A stretch of DNA of 50,907 nt from Treponema sp. UBA3813 (GCA_002368605.1 DFEB01000029.1:1-50907); one strand, 5' to 3'. Shown: positions 26,363 to 34,743, counted from the first letter of the stretch. Numbers and translations: made by a program. Notes: generated by a model not told the origin, from the letters alone.

Positions 26363-26391
26363 TTGCTAATTTTTTATCACTGTGTTATTCT
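26363..26391 (+). promoter_or_regulatory. Promoter of the WecG-like gene
   Basis: TTGCTA (26363-26368), 17-nt spacer, TATTCT (26386-26391). The predicted start near 26398 leaves a leader of about 23 nt containing GGAG 8 nt before the ATG at 26421. Confidence 0.6.
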
Positions 26392-26420
26392 ATGAATAGG
26401 AATAAAATGGAGTCGTTTCA

Positions 26421-27242
26421 ATGACGCGAATCGAATTGCTCGGCGTGCCGGTTGATGTGTGCCGTCCAGAAAATCTCGAAGAAGAAATCATGAAAATCCT
26501 CGAAAAACCTGGTGCAAAGCAGATTGTTTTCCTTTCGGTTTGGGATTTGCTCAAAGCCCGCAATAAAAAAAAGGATTTCGGTGACTGTCTTAGAAACGCT
26601 GATTTGATTCTTCCTATTTCAAAAAGCATTCTAAAAGGTGCGCGATTCCTCAGACTTGATGTTCCGGTTCGCTATAATCCTTTCAATGCTGTCATTCAGA
26701 TTCTCAACACGCTGGATCATCATTATAAAACGCTCTATATGTTGGGCGCCAGAAAAAAAACGCTTCAAAAAGCAGAGCACAATGTTCACGACACATTCCG
26801 AAATTTGCGAATTGTCGGCCGTTATGTCGGTTATTTTCCCAAAAATGCCGAAGAAAATGTCGTACAGGCAATTTTTAAGGCATCGCCTTCGCTGGTAATT
26901 GTCAGTGATGGAATCAAAGAAAAAAATCTTTGGGCTTATCATCGTCGGGATAAATTCTCTTCAAGCATATTCTTGTACTATAAAGACTGCCTTGGAATTT
27001 TCGCTGGGCGTATTCGTCGTGTAAGTGAAAAAACTTTTGACGCTGGAAAAGAAATTTGGAATGAAATCGGTCACAGTCCTCTAAGGATTTTCCTGATTTT
27101 TCCCTACATGCGTTATAAAATCCTTTTATTGTTTTACAAATTGTTCAGACGAGGCAAAAAAAATAATGAAAGCGGGATTTATCATGTAGAGAGCCTTGAT
27201 AAAAATAAAAAAGAAGAACAGACATCAAATAATATAAATTAG
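26421..27242 (+). CDS. WecG/TagA/CpsF-family protein with altered active-site positions
   Basis: This 273-residue protein has the fold pattern of GT26 glycosyltransferases: the N-terminal strand IELLGVPVDV, RNADLILPISKSI, the Rossmann-like KTLYMLGARKKTLQKAE, NLRIVGRYVGYFP and the C-terminal LGIFAGRIRRVS. GT26 enzymes normally transfer ManNAc-type sugars to a lipid carrier. The family motif around the catalytic Asp (LPDGIG-like) is replaced by LPISKS (65-69), and the later SPKQE-xW motif reads IKEKNLW. The catalytic Asp and Gln therefore both seem absent. It may be a degenerate or repurposed member. It shares a transcript with the sigma-54-type activator 20 bp downstream. Confidence 0.75.
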   Translation: MTRIELLGVPVDVCRPENLEEEIMKILEKPGAKQIVFLSVWDLLKARNKKKDFGDCLRNADLILPISKSILKGARFLRLDVPVRYNPFNAVIQILNTLDHHYKTLYMLGARKKTLQKAEHNVHDTFRNLRIVGRYVGYFPKNAEENVVQAIFKASPSLVIVSDGIKEKNLWAYHRRDKFSSSIFLYYKDCLGIFAGRIRRVSEKTFDAGKEIWNEIGHSPLRIFLIFPYMRYKILLLFYKLFRRGKKNNESGIYHVESLDKNKKEEQTSNNIN

Positions 27243-27262
27243 CAAATATCTTCGGGGTGAAA

Positions 27263-28309
27263 ATGGTCGATAATTCAGTTCTTTTTACAGAGAGCCTCGA
27301 AGATCTAGTTTTCGTCCGTGAAAATATCTGCAAGTCTATTCGTTATGCCTCAGATGCATCAATGCTTAAGCAGATTTTTGAAAGGTTCTCGTCCTGTTTT
27401 GTCCTTGCCCAGCCCCTGCTTTATTCAGAGGGCTGCGGCTCCCTTGCAAAAACGAATCAAGATAATTATTGTAAATATTCTTCGATTCAAGAACTGGGAA
27501 ATATCCTGAATAAATCAGAATCTTTAAACCAAAAAACACCCGCCGAAAAATATAAAAAAATCTGTCTGCAAAGCCCTACATTTGCTTCTATTGTTGGAAA
27601 ATCAGCCGCCATGCAAAAACTTCGAAATGATATCGTCAGGATTGCCTCTTTTGATGTCTCTGTTTTGATTCTTGGTGAGACAGGAACAGGAAAAACGACT
27701 GTAGCCCGTGCAATTCATGAAGTTTCTGGGCGAAGAACCAAGCCTTTCCTGCATGAAGTTATTTCAAATTCGAACGAATCTGTTATTGAGTCAAAATTAT
27801 TTGGCGTAAGTTCGGGTGCTTTTACAGGAGCTGTAGCGGGGAAGGGGGTGTTTGAAGAAGCCGATGGTGGAACTCTTTTTCTGGATGAAATCGGGGAGAT
27901 AAGTCCGAATATTCAGACGAAATTGCTTCATGTTTTAAGCGAAGGTCTCATCAGTAGAATTGGATCAAATAAAAAAATACCCGTTGATAACCGTATGATT
28001 TTTGCAACCAACGCGAATTTAGAGGCGAAAATCCGTCAGGGAACTTTCCGTGAAGACTTGTTTTATCGAATAAATGATGTGACGATTCGGATTCCGCCTT
28101 TGCGGGAGCGGCTGGAAGACATTCCTAAGCTGGCAGAGGCTTATTTGCGCAGAAAAAAAATCAACAAGAAGATTTCAGACAGCGCGCTTGCGGCCTTGCA
28201 GACTTTCTCATGGAAGGGAAATGTCCGCCAGCTGGAAAAAGTGCTGAAAAACGCCGCCCTCTTGTACTGTGACGGTGACACAATCGAGCCAAAAGATATC
28301 CGCCTGTAA
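27263..28309 (+). CDS. Sigma-54-dependent AAA+ activator lacking a DNA-binding domain
   Basis: This 348-residue protein carries a full sigma-54 activator AAA+ module (about 105-348): Walker A GETGTGKT (138-145), the sigma-54 contact loop GAFTGA (185-190), Walker B TLFLDE (204-209) and the arginine-finger region FREDLFYRIN. It ends at the AAA+ lid (WKGNVRQLEKVLKNA...DIRL), so the usual C-terminal Fis-type helix-turn-helix is missing. The N-terminal 100 residues are not a receiver domain and match nothing I know. It may act from solution, as reported for H. pylori FlgR and Chlamydia CtcC. The start at 27263 has GGGGTGA just upstream. No sigma-54 promoter was noticed nearby. Confidence 0.88.
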   Translation: MVDNSVLFTESLEDLVFVRENICKSIRYASDASMLKQIFERFSSCFVLAQPLLYSEGCGSLAKTNQDNYCKYSSIQELGNILNKSESLNQKTPAEKYKKICLQSPTFASIVGKSAAMQKLRNDIVRIASFDVSVLILGETGTGKTTVARAIHEVSGRRTKPFLHEVISNSNESVIESKLFGVSSGAFTGAVAGKGVFEEADGGTLFLDEIGEISPNIQTKLLHVLSEGLISRIGSNKKIPVDNRMIFATNANLEAKIRQGTFREDLFYRINDVTIRIPPLRERLEDIPKLAEAYLRRKKINKKISDSALAALQTFSWKGNVRQLEKVLKNAALLYCDGDTIEPKDIRL

Positions 28310-28320
28310 AAGAAAAATTT

Positions 28321-29058
28321 TCAGTTTTCAGTTTTTGCTTTGCCCGCAAGTCCGGCCGCCTTGTCAAATACTTTTTCGATGTAGGCCGCTTCGCTTTCGC
28401 TTATTGCCGCCCTGGAAAGAAGGTCTGTCCAGAATTTTTCCATGTCGGGCCTGCCTGTGACTTTAAAGAAACCGATTTTTTGCAGGGAGTCGGCGATTTC
28501 TCTGACAGTTTTGTCCAATCGCTCCAGAGAAACGGGAACCGAGCCTCTGGAAATCTTTTTGCCTTCTTCAAGGCTTTTTCGGAACAAGTGATATGAAATA
28601 ATCTGAACCGCATGAGAAAGATTGAGGGATCCGAATTCCGCGCTGGAAGGAATCGTAACGCCCATGGTACATTCGTCCAGCTCTTCTTCTTCAAGGCCGG
28701 TGCGTTCGTTCCCGAAGACTACGGCGATTTTTCCGTCATTCGTTATTGGCGAGACTGTTTCAGAAAGCTCTTCCGGGAGCAGCAATTTTCCCCGCTTTTT
28801 ACCCCGGCGGCGGGTCGTTCCCGCGCATAGAACGCAATCTTTGGACGCGTCAGTGATTGAGTCAAAAAATTCTGCCTTTTCCCAGATGGGTGCGGCGTGA
28901 ATGGCAAGAATTCTTACCCGCTCTTCGTCAAAGTCCTGCTTTTTTCCGACGATACGGAGATTTTTAAGACCGTTATTGGCCATGGCACGGCAGACTGCTC
29001 CCACATTGCGGCTTTCTTCCGGGCGGCACAAAATAATCACGACATTTGAAAGATTCAT
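28321..29058 (-). CDS. RNA 2'-O-methyltransferase, TrmJ-like (SpoU/TrmH superfamily)
   Basis: This 245-residue SPOUT enzyme has the N-terminal motif CRPEESRNVGAVCRAMANNG (about 10-29), the middle motif VVFGNERTGLEEEEL and the knot motif IPSSAEFGSLNLSHAVQI. The strong similarity to TrmJ motifs suggests methylation of the ribose at tRNA position 32, though other members modify other sites. The C-terminal 80 residues are helical, as in TrmJ. It starts with an ATG 6 nt after TAAACT, with TTGACC 16 nt further upstream, and has no ribosome binding site. Confidence 0.88.
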   Translation of the reverse strand: MNLSNVVIILCRPEESRNVGAVCRAMANNGLKNLRIVGKKQDFDEERVRILAIHAAPIWEKAEFFDSITDASKDCVLCAGTTRRRGKKRGKLLLPEELSETVSPITNDGKIAVVFGNERTGLEEEELDECTMGVTIPSSAEFGSLNLSHAVQIISYHLFRKSLEEGKKISRGSVPVSLERLDKTVREIADSLQKIGFFKVTGRPDMEKFWTDLLSRAAISESEAAYIEKVFDKAAGLAGKAKTEN

Positions 29059-29064
29059 GAAATA

Positions 29065-29092
29065 AGTTTAGCGAAAAAGAATCTTGGGTCAA
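29065..29092 (-). promoter_or_regulatory. Promoter of the TrmJ-like gene
   Basis: On the minus strand TTGACC (29087-29092), 16-nt spacer, TAAACT (29065-29070), then 6 nt and the ATG. The predicted start point coincides with the start codon. Confidence 0.65.
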
Positions 29093-29101
29093 GGGCGTTT
29101 T

Positions 29102-29146
29102 ATCATTTCCAACTTGATTTGTCATTCTCAACTTGTTTCGGAATCC
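29102..29146 (+). repeat. Two degenerate CTTGA-loop palindromic repeats in tandem
   Basis: ATCATTTCCAACTTGATTT (29102-29120) is followed directly by a second copy beginning GTCATTCTCAACTTG and ending TTTCGGAATCC. Both are decayed relatives of the perfect copy in hsdR. The second provides the -35 box of the SDR gene. Confidence 0.65.
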
Positions 29147-29161
29147 TTTTACCATTAAAAT
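29133..29161 (+). promoter_or_regulatory. Promoter of the SDR gene, partly within a repeat
   Basis: TTGTTT (29133-29138) lies in the palindromic repeat. After a 17-nt spacer comes TAAAAT (29156-29161), and the ATG follows 7 nt later. Confidence 0.6.
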
Positions 29162-29168
29162 CATTTTT

Positions 29169-29954
29169 ATGAACGAAGTGACAGAAAATTTTTTTAGCGG
29201 AAAAAAGGCTCTGATTGTGGGGGGCACTGGCGGAATCGGGCGGACTCTTTCTCTTGCACTGGCAAAAAGCGGCGCAAGTCTTTTTATTCACGGCTCAAAG
29301 GCGGGGAAAAAGGCGGATTCTCTGGCGGAAGAAATTCTTAAAATCAGCGGGGAAAAGCCAAAAATCATCGCGCAGAATCTTCTTTCTTCTTCCTTTTCTG
29401 AACTGGAGTCTTCGGAAGTCCTTGAATCCGCTAGAAAATGCGACATTCTCTGTGTCTCTTTCGGGCCATTCGTGCAAAAATCCCTCCATGAGACAAATCT
29501 TTCTGACTGGGAAAAAGTCGCCCTCTACGATTATGCCCTTCCCGGTCTTCTTCTTTCGGCAGCCCTTCCCAATATGATGAAAAATCACTTCGGGCGAATT
29601 TTGCTTTTTGGCGGCACGGGAACTTCTTATCGCAAGGAGTTTTCCACGAATGCGGCTTACGCAGGGGCAAAATCCGGACTGAATGTGCTTGTTTCCTCAG
29701 TTGCCTCGGAATATGGAATATATGGAATCACATGCAATGCAATTTGCCCCGGTTTTGTCGAGACGGAGTATCTTTCTGAATCGCAAAAGACCGAACTGAA
29801 GGCAAAAATGCCCCTCGGCCGGATGATTTCGCCTTCATCTGTTGCGGAATCTGCTTTATTTCTTCTTAAAAATGCCGATATAAATGGTGCGACTTTCCGT
29901 CTTGATGCCGGCTGGTCGCCAACGAAGTCTTTGCAGAATAAAAAGCTAGACTAA
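29169..29954 (+). CDS. Short-chain dehydrogenase/reductase (FabG-like)
   Basis: This 261-residue oxidoreductase has the NAD(P)-binding GGTGGIG near residue 20, the catalytic Tyr and Lys in YAGAKSG (about 175-179), NAICPGFVETEY after the active site and the C-terminal DINGATFRLDAGW typical of 3-oxoacyl-ACP reductase relatives. The strand after the first helix-turn lacks the usual NNAG; CVSFGPF stands at that place. The fatty-acid role is therefore not certain. The ATG at 29169 is chosen because a promoter ends 7 nt upstream and the alternative upstream codon lies within the repeat. It stands alone between divergent trmJ and the STAS gene. Confidence 0.85.
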   Translation: MNEVTENFFSGKKALIVGGTGGIGRTLSLALAKSGASLFIHGSKAGKKADSLAEEILKISGEKPKIIAQNLLSSSFSELESSEVLESARKCDILCVSFGPFVQKSLHETNLSDWEKVALYDYALPGLLLSAALPNMMKNHFGRILLFGGTGTSYRKEFSTNAAYAGAKSGLNVLVSSVASEYGIYGITCNAICPGFVETEYLSESQKTELKAKMPLGRMISPSSVAESALFLLKNADINGATFRLDAGWSPTKSLQNKKLD

Positions 29955-29978
29955 ATAGTGAATTATGGTGTATTATTA

Positions 29979-30010
29979 TATAATCTTGAAAAGAGTTTAA
30001 AAATTGAGGT
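29979..30010 (+). promoter_or_regulatory. -10 box and ribosome binding site of the STAS gene
   Basis: TATAAT (29979-29984) has only a weak -35 partner. GAGGT (30006-30010) lies 7 nt before the ATG at 30018. This gene has a normal leader, unlike its SDR neighbour. Confidence 0.5.
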
Positions 30011-30017
30011 ATATAGC

Positions 30018-30572
30018 ATGAGCAACAACAACAATAGTCTAGTTCCTGGTTTTAACGACGAAAAAGATGATAGTCTTAAAATCACACTTGAAAAAATTAA
30101 TGATGTTGATAACGGTCTTGTTATTTATTTAAATGGCTATATCGATACATATAATTCAAGTTTTTTCCAAAAGAGAATTTCAAAGGTTGTTGAAGCGGGG
30201 TTTGTCAATTTGATTTTCAATTGTTCAGCCCTCAACTATGTTTCTTCAACAGGCATCGGTTCATTCACTGCATTTCTCAAGCTTATCAAGCCAAAAGGCG
30301 GCGATATTGTTCTTCTTGAAATCCAGCCTAAGGTTTACGAGGTTTTTCAGCTTTTGGGATTCTCTCAATTCTTCAATATCAAAGATTCTTTGGCAGATAC
30401 AATCAGCTTCTTCAAGCAGGGGGCTCCTGTTGCAGAAAGCATCTTCCCAAAAATCTTCAGTTGCCCGGTTTGTTCAAAGCGTCTTAAAGCGACTCGTGCA
30501 GGCCGATTCCGCTGCTCTGAGTGTAAGTCGATTCTTGCCATTGATCAGCACGGTCAGGTTTTCTTGGGCTAA
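30018..30572 (+). CDS. STAS-domain protein (anti-sigma factor antagonist type) with C-terminal zinc ribbon
   Basis: This 184-residue protein has a STAS domain (about 20-125; NGLVIYLNGYIDTYNSSFF, then NLIFNCSALNYVSSTGIGSF with the Ser normally phosphorylated in SpoIIAA-like proteins) and a C-terminal four-Cys zinc ribbon: C-P-V-C and, 17 residues on, C-S-E-C. Such STAS proteins switch anti-sigma kinases, but no partner kinase or sigma factor is adjacent. The combination with a zinc ribbon is less usual. The start at 30018 is set by GAGGT; an upstream GTG reads through poor sequence. A clear intrinsic terminator follows. Confidence 0.85.
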   Translation: MSNNNNSLVPGFNDEKDDSLKITLEKINDVDNGLVIYLNGYIDTYNSSFFQKRISKVVEAGFVNLIFNCSALNYVSSTGIGSFTAFLKLIKPKGGDIVLLEIQPKVYEVFQLLGFSQFFNIKDSLADTISFFKQGAPVAESIFPKIFSCPVCSKRLKATRAGRFRCSECKSILAIDQHGQVFLG

Positions 30573-30591
30573 ATCTTTAGAATATTTTCAG

Positions 30592-30619
30592 CCACTTCAC
30601 TAAAGAAGTGGTTTTTTTT
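30592..30619 (+). terminator. Rho-independent terminator after the STAS gene
   Basis: CCACTTC (30592-30598), loop ACTAAA, GAAGTGG (30605-30611) and eight T residues (30612-30619). The 7-bp stem is perfect. Confidence 0.92.
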
Positions 30620-30647
30620 ATTTATTCGTGTTATTCTTATTATTACG

Positions 30648-31613
30648 ATGAAACGCGTGCTTTATTTTGCCGTAATTTATGCGGTATCTTTTCTTATTGG
30701 AACTTTAGTGTTTGCAACGCTCTTTATGTTCAGTTGTAATCTTACAATGTTCGTTACAGGTTTGCCTGGTTCATTTTTCTCGCTGGATTTCTTCCTTCAT
30801 GGAGTTCTTCTTTCGGTTCCTCTTGTTTGTGTTGTGATTCAGATCCTGCTTATTCTTTATCTTATCCGCCATCCTAAGTGTCAGCTGATTTCTTTCGTTT
30901 TGTATGTTGTTTTTGGACTTTTTGCATGGCTTCTTCTTATTCCCGCTGACATGCGCCTTATCGAAAAATATGAGTCTGACACAATTATTTCCCGTGTAAA
31001 TACGACTTCAGCCGGATTTTTCCGAAAAGAAGAGAGTGGTGTTTTCTATTATTCCCGAATTGAGAGTGACGGCACTGCCGACGGCCTTTTCCTTGATACG
31101 ACAGGAAGTTTCGGTCAGGAAGGCGCAGTTCTGCCTTTGTTTAATGTTCCTGTAAAAAATGAATCTGCTTTTCCCTATTCTGATATCCTTATAAAAAATT
31201 CCCTTGAGCCATCTCCTTTAGTGGTTTATCCACTTTCTGTCTATAACGCACTTTTAACAGCAGGTACTTATTGTGCTTCTGTTGGATTTTTGACATGGCT
31301 TGGCTTTGCTACACTGGGGCTTGCCCTTTTGTCAATTTATGGATTTCAATTCCTTAGTTCATGGAAAATGGCGAATGTTTCAGTGGTTTTGACGGCAGCC
31401 GCTCTGGTTGTGTTTGTAAATTATCTCTACTATATGAACATTCTGCCATCTTCAATCAAAAATATGAACGCAAGGCTTTCGCAATTCCTCGGACTGACAG
31501 ATGCTATGATTATTTTTGCGAATATTATCATTGCATTTGTTTTTATTGTGACCGGCACTTTTATGGGGATTTACCGCCTCAAAGGAAGTTCAATTTTGGA
31601 GAGTGATGAATGA
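30648..31613 (+). CDS. Multi-pass membrane protein of unknown function
   Basis: This 321-residue protein has three or four N-terminal membrane segments (about 5-28, 45-70, 80-100), an extracytoplasmic or cytosolic middle of about 90 residues (about 105-200) and three C-terminal membrane segments. I recognise no named family. Its stop overlaps the next gene start (ATGA), so the two are translated together and may form one complex. The start lies 4 nt after a TATTAT and has no Shine-Dalgarno sequence, immediately after the terminator of the STAS gene. Confidence 0.8.
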   Translation: MKRVLYFAVIYAVSFLIGTLVFATLFMFSCNLTMFVTGLPGSFFSLDFFLHGVLLSVPLVCVVIQILLILYLIRHPKCQLISFVLYVVFGLFAWLLLIPADMRLIEKYESDTIISRVNTTSAGFFRKEESGVFYYSRIESDGTADGLFLDTTGSFGQEGAVLPLFNVPVKNESAFPYSDILIKNSLEPSPLVVYPLSVYNALLTAGTYCASVGFLTWLGFATLGLALLSIYGFQFLSSWKMANVSVVLTAAALVVFVNYLYYMNILPSSIKNMNARLSQFLGLTDAMIIFANIIIAFVFIVTGTFMGIYRLKGSSILESDE

Positions 31614-33433
31614 GACGCACTGGACTTATTGTTTTAATTTACGCTGTTTTTGCACTGGGGGTCTGCCTTCTTGTTTCGCATCTTATGAAGCAGATTCCAG
31701 TTTTGCTTCCTGGCGAGGAAACTTCGTATGTGTTTATTCGTGGATTCTTGTTTTTCTGTAAAATCTTGCCATCTCTGGTATTCAGCGCTTTTTTGATTGG
31801 TTGTGCTATTTCCTATGGGAAAAATTCTGAAAGGGCAAAAATCAAGTATTCTCCCCTTATTATGGAGCATTTCCGAAAGACGATGATTTCTTCTATAATT
31901 ATCGTTCTCGTTGTTTCGCTCATTACAGAAGTCTTTGTTCCTTATTTTGAAATACATCAGTCTCGCGCAAAAATCAAGCCGGTTCTTTTTTCTGAATTCA
32001 TGAATTTGAGCCGTGAATATTACGAAAAAGGAAACATGAATCTTGCATTTGAATATTCTTACAATGCGCTTTTGTTGAATCCAAAAGATAAGGAAGCTCT
32101 TGATATAAAAGAACATTCTGAAGCTGAATTGAATTCTCTCAAACTGATTCTTGACCGACCTGTAGATTTGCCAAAAATGGTATTTACTCCGGCCAAAGAA
32201 ACAAAAGGCGAGACAATTACTACGCTTCTAACAAAGGCAAAAGAAGCGATGGAAAAAGAGAAGTGGTTTGATGCTCATTATTATGCATATCTTGCCGTCG
32301 AAGTCGGAACAAAAAAAGACATAAACTTTGAAGAGGCGAATCGGATTGCAAGTGAGGCATGGAATCATCTTTTTGATCCTACCGTAATCAAAGAGAGCGA
32401 TGAGCAGGTTCTCTTCCGAAAAAAACTTGAGGCATACAAAACCTTTATTCGCGGTGATAATATAGAAGCCTATTACCAATTCCTGGAAATTGCCTCGGTT
32501 TCTGATGTGGCGGCTCGTGATCCAGATGTTGCAAAATTCCTTCCTATTGTTTCGCAGCGTGTTGAAGACCAATGCTTCTTTATTGAGGAAGTTGAGGATC
32601 TTCGTCGTTTTGAATCTTATAACGATGTTTATTTTGCAATTTCCCATGATGATGGAACTCGCGATGTTGTGTATATCCGTGGAATCACACCTGTAAAAAA
32701 TTCTGGAAGATTGATTCAGTACTTGCGGGGACTTTCTTTGTTTACTTATTCTGCGGACGGCCATTTTATGCGTTCTGTTTATGTTCCTTATGCGAAAATG
32801 CTTGCAGAAAAGACTTCGATTTTTGATGATGCAGAGAAAGCCCGTTTTGGAATTAAGGATTCATATAAAACCGTTCCTTATCTTATGCTTGAGAGCATAT
32901 CTCGTACAGACAGGAGCGGGCGAATTTCTCCTGTGTATGAATATGATGTTGATTATGTTCAAGAGCATGTTCCTTATTTGAATAATTATTTCGTCTTTGG
33001 AATGCCCTTGTCGGATTTTAATCTTTTGTGTGACGCAACGGTTGGCTCTGAAAATATGAATCTTATTGCACTTATGCGTTTTATGTCTAAATCAAGAGAA
33101 TACGGTTATTCTTATGAAATATTCACTTCTGACTTCTTGTACAGAGCCACATACCCTTTGATTATTCTGATTTGCTGTATTTTTATGGCTTGTATGGCAT
33201 GGAATTATCGGCTGAAAGAGGCCCAATTGTTCAAATTTAAGTGGATTTTCCTCATGCCGGTTCTCACAACGATTTCGTATTTTGTTCTTGAATTCACTTT
33301 GTACATTTACAAAATGCTGAATTATGCGCTTGTAATCATGCTTGGAGCAGGTGCTGTTTATGTCAGTCTTATCCTGCTCGTGCTGATTTTGTTTATTGTC
33401 TGTTTTATTTTTGTTTCAAGAAGGGCTGAATAA
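31610..33433 (+). CDS. Large membrane protein of unknown function with a TPR-like segment
   Basis: This 607-residue protein has three N-terminal membrane segments (about 5-25, 38-62, 88-108). A long soluble region begins with a TPR-like helix pair (REYYEKGNMNLAFEYSYNALLLNPKD, about 137-162) and a second one around MEKEKWFDAHYYAYLAV. At least three membrane segments follow at about 510-600. It overlaps the previous membrane-protein gene by 4 bp. I cannot assign a function. The paired genes look like a treponemal envelope module (inference). It converges on murA with 23 bp between stops and no visible terminator. Confidence 0.8.
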   Translation: MRRTGLIVLIYAVFALGVCLLVSHLMKQIPVLLPGEETSYVFIRGFLFFCKILPSLVFSAFLIGCAISYGKNSERAKIKYSPLIMEHFRKTMISSIIIVLVVSLITEVFVPYFEIHQSRAKIKPVLFSEFMNLSREYYEKGNMNLAFEYSYNALLLNPKDKEALDIKEHSEAELNSLKLILDRPVDLPKMVFTPAKETKGETITTLLTKAKEAMEKEKWFDAHYYAYLAVEVGTKKDINFEEANRIASEAWNHLFDPTVIKESDEQVLFRKKLEAYKTFIRGDNIEAYYQFLEIASVSDVAARDPDVAKFLPIVSQRVEDQCFFIEEVEDLRRFESYNDVYFAISHDDGTRDVVYIRGITPVKNSGRLIQYLRGLSLFTYSADGHFMRSVYVPYAKMLAEKTSIFDDAEKARFGIKDSYKTVPYLMLESISRTDRSGRISPVYEYDVDYVQEHVPYLNNYFVFGMPLSDFNLLCDATVGSENMNLIALMRFMSKSREYGYSYEIFTSDFLYRATYPLIILICCIFMACMAWNYRLKEAQLFKFKWIFLMPVLTTISYFVLEFTLYIYKMLNYALVIMLGAGAVYVSLILLVLILFIVCFIFVSRRAE

Positions 33434-33456
33434 AAACTGCTTATGCAATTTTTATT

Positions 33457-34743
33457 CTAGTCTTCGATTTCTACGATTTCGATTCGGGCGCCTAGAGATT
33501 TGAGCTTTCCGACTAAATTCTCGTAGCCCCTCTCAACCTGATAGACATTGCTGATTTCGCTTTCGCCGTGGGCGATGAGAGCGGCGATGACCATTGCCAT
33601 GCCTGCCCGAACATCCGGGGAAACCAGTTTGTCACCGTGGAGGGTGCATGGCCCGCTTACGACAGCCCTGTGTGGGTCGCAGAGAGTGATTCTGGCTCCC
33701 ATTGAAATCAACTTATCAACGAAGAACATTCGGCTTTCAAACATTTTCTCAAAAATCAGGACTGTTCCCTCAACTTGTGTTGCAACGACCGTCATGATTG
33801 AAGTCAAATCTGGCGGGAAGCCCGGCCATGGCGAGTCATCAATTTTTGGAATCATGCCACCCAAGTCTGTATTGACCTTCATTTCCTGACCAAGTGAGAC
33901 TGTGAGTTCATCGCCTTCGATTGTCCAGCGAATACCGAGTTTGCCGAAGGCTACCCTAAGTGGGCGCATGTCTTTGGGATTTACGCCCGTAATAGTGATT
34001 GAGCCTCTTGTAGCGGCGGCAAGTCCTATGTAGGAGCCGATTTCCATGAAGTCAGGACCGATGGCGAAATCAGTGCCGTGAAGTTTTTTAACTCCGTCAA
34101 TATTCAGAATATTACTTCCGATTCCGTTGATTTTTGCTCCCATAGAAACGAGCATGTTGCATAAATCCTGAACATGAGGCTCGCTGGCCGCATTGTTGAT
34201 AATCGTGTGTCCTTCTGCCAAAACCGCCGCCATGATTGCATTTTCTGTGGCAGTGACGGAAGTTTCGTCAAGGAAGATGTCGGCTCCAACGAGTTTGTTT
34301 GCCATAAAAGTGAAAGGTCCTTCGACAGAGATGCGTGCTCCAAGTTCTTGCAGGGCAAGGAAGTGAGTGTCAACGCGGCGACGACCGATAACATCGCCTC
34401 CCGGTGGCGGCAGAACGGCCTTTCCCGTGCGGGCAACGAGGGGGCCTGCGAACAAAATTGACGCCCGGATTTTTTTGCTCAGTGTGGCTGGAATGTCAGA
34501 AGAGCGGATTAAGGAAGCGTCGATTTTCCACTCGTGCCCGCCGATTTTTTCGACTGACGCGCCCAATGCCTGTAAAATCAGGAGCATGACGCCAGTGTCT
34601 TCGATTTCGGGAATATTCCGCAAGATGACAGGCTCTTCGCTCAAAAGAGTTGCCGCAATGCATGGGAGAGCCGCGTTTTTGTTTCCGCTGGCAGCGATTG
34701 TTCCGCGAATGGGAATGCCGCCTTCAATTCTGTATTTGTGCAT
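33457..34743 (-). CDS. murA: UDP-N-acetylglucosamine 1-carboxyvinyltransferase with Asp at the catalytic Cys position
   Basis: This 428-residue enzyme transfers enolpyruvate from PEP to UDP-GlcNAc, the first committed step of peptidoglycan synthesis. The catalytic Lys is at 22 (ASGNKNAALP), the UDP-GlcNAc loop reads RASILFAGPLVAR, and the tail region is RAGMAMVIAAL. The active-site loop reads PPGGDVIGRRRVD. The residue equivalent to Cys115 of E. coli is Asp117 (codon GAT at 34393-34395), a change known to give natural fosfomycin resistance in other bacteria. The start has AAAGGAAAG at good spacing. pepT lies 12 bp upstream on the same strand, so the two may be co-transcribed. Confidence 0.96.
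   Translation of the reverse strand: MHKYRIEGGIPIRGTIAASGNKNAALPCIAATLLSEEPVILRNIPEIEDTGVMLLILQALGASVEKIGGHEWKIDASLIRSSDIPATLSKKIRASILFAGPLVARTGKAVLPPPGGDVIGRRRVDTHFLALQELGARISVEGPFTFMANKLVGADIFLDETSVTATENAIMAAVLAEGHTIINNAASEPHVQDLCNMLVSMGAKINGIGSNILNIDGVKKLHGTDFAIGPDFMEIGSYIGLAAATRGSITITGVNPKDMRPLRVAFGKLGIRWTIEGDELTVSLGQEMKVNTDLGGMIPKIDDSPWPGFPPDLTSIMTVVATQVEGTVLIFEKMFESRMFFVDKLISMGARITLCDPHRAVVSGPCTLHGDKLVSPDVRAGMAMVIAALIAHGESEISNVYQVERGYENLVGKLKSLGARIEIVEIED

Noticed and set aside
26348-26370. Repeated ATTGCTAAT (26348-26356 and 26362-26370) as an iteron or operator
   Set aside because: Only two short AT-rich copies exist, one of them forming the -35 box of the WecG-like gene; chance duplication is likely.
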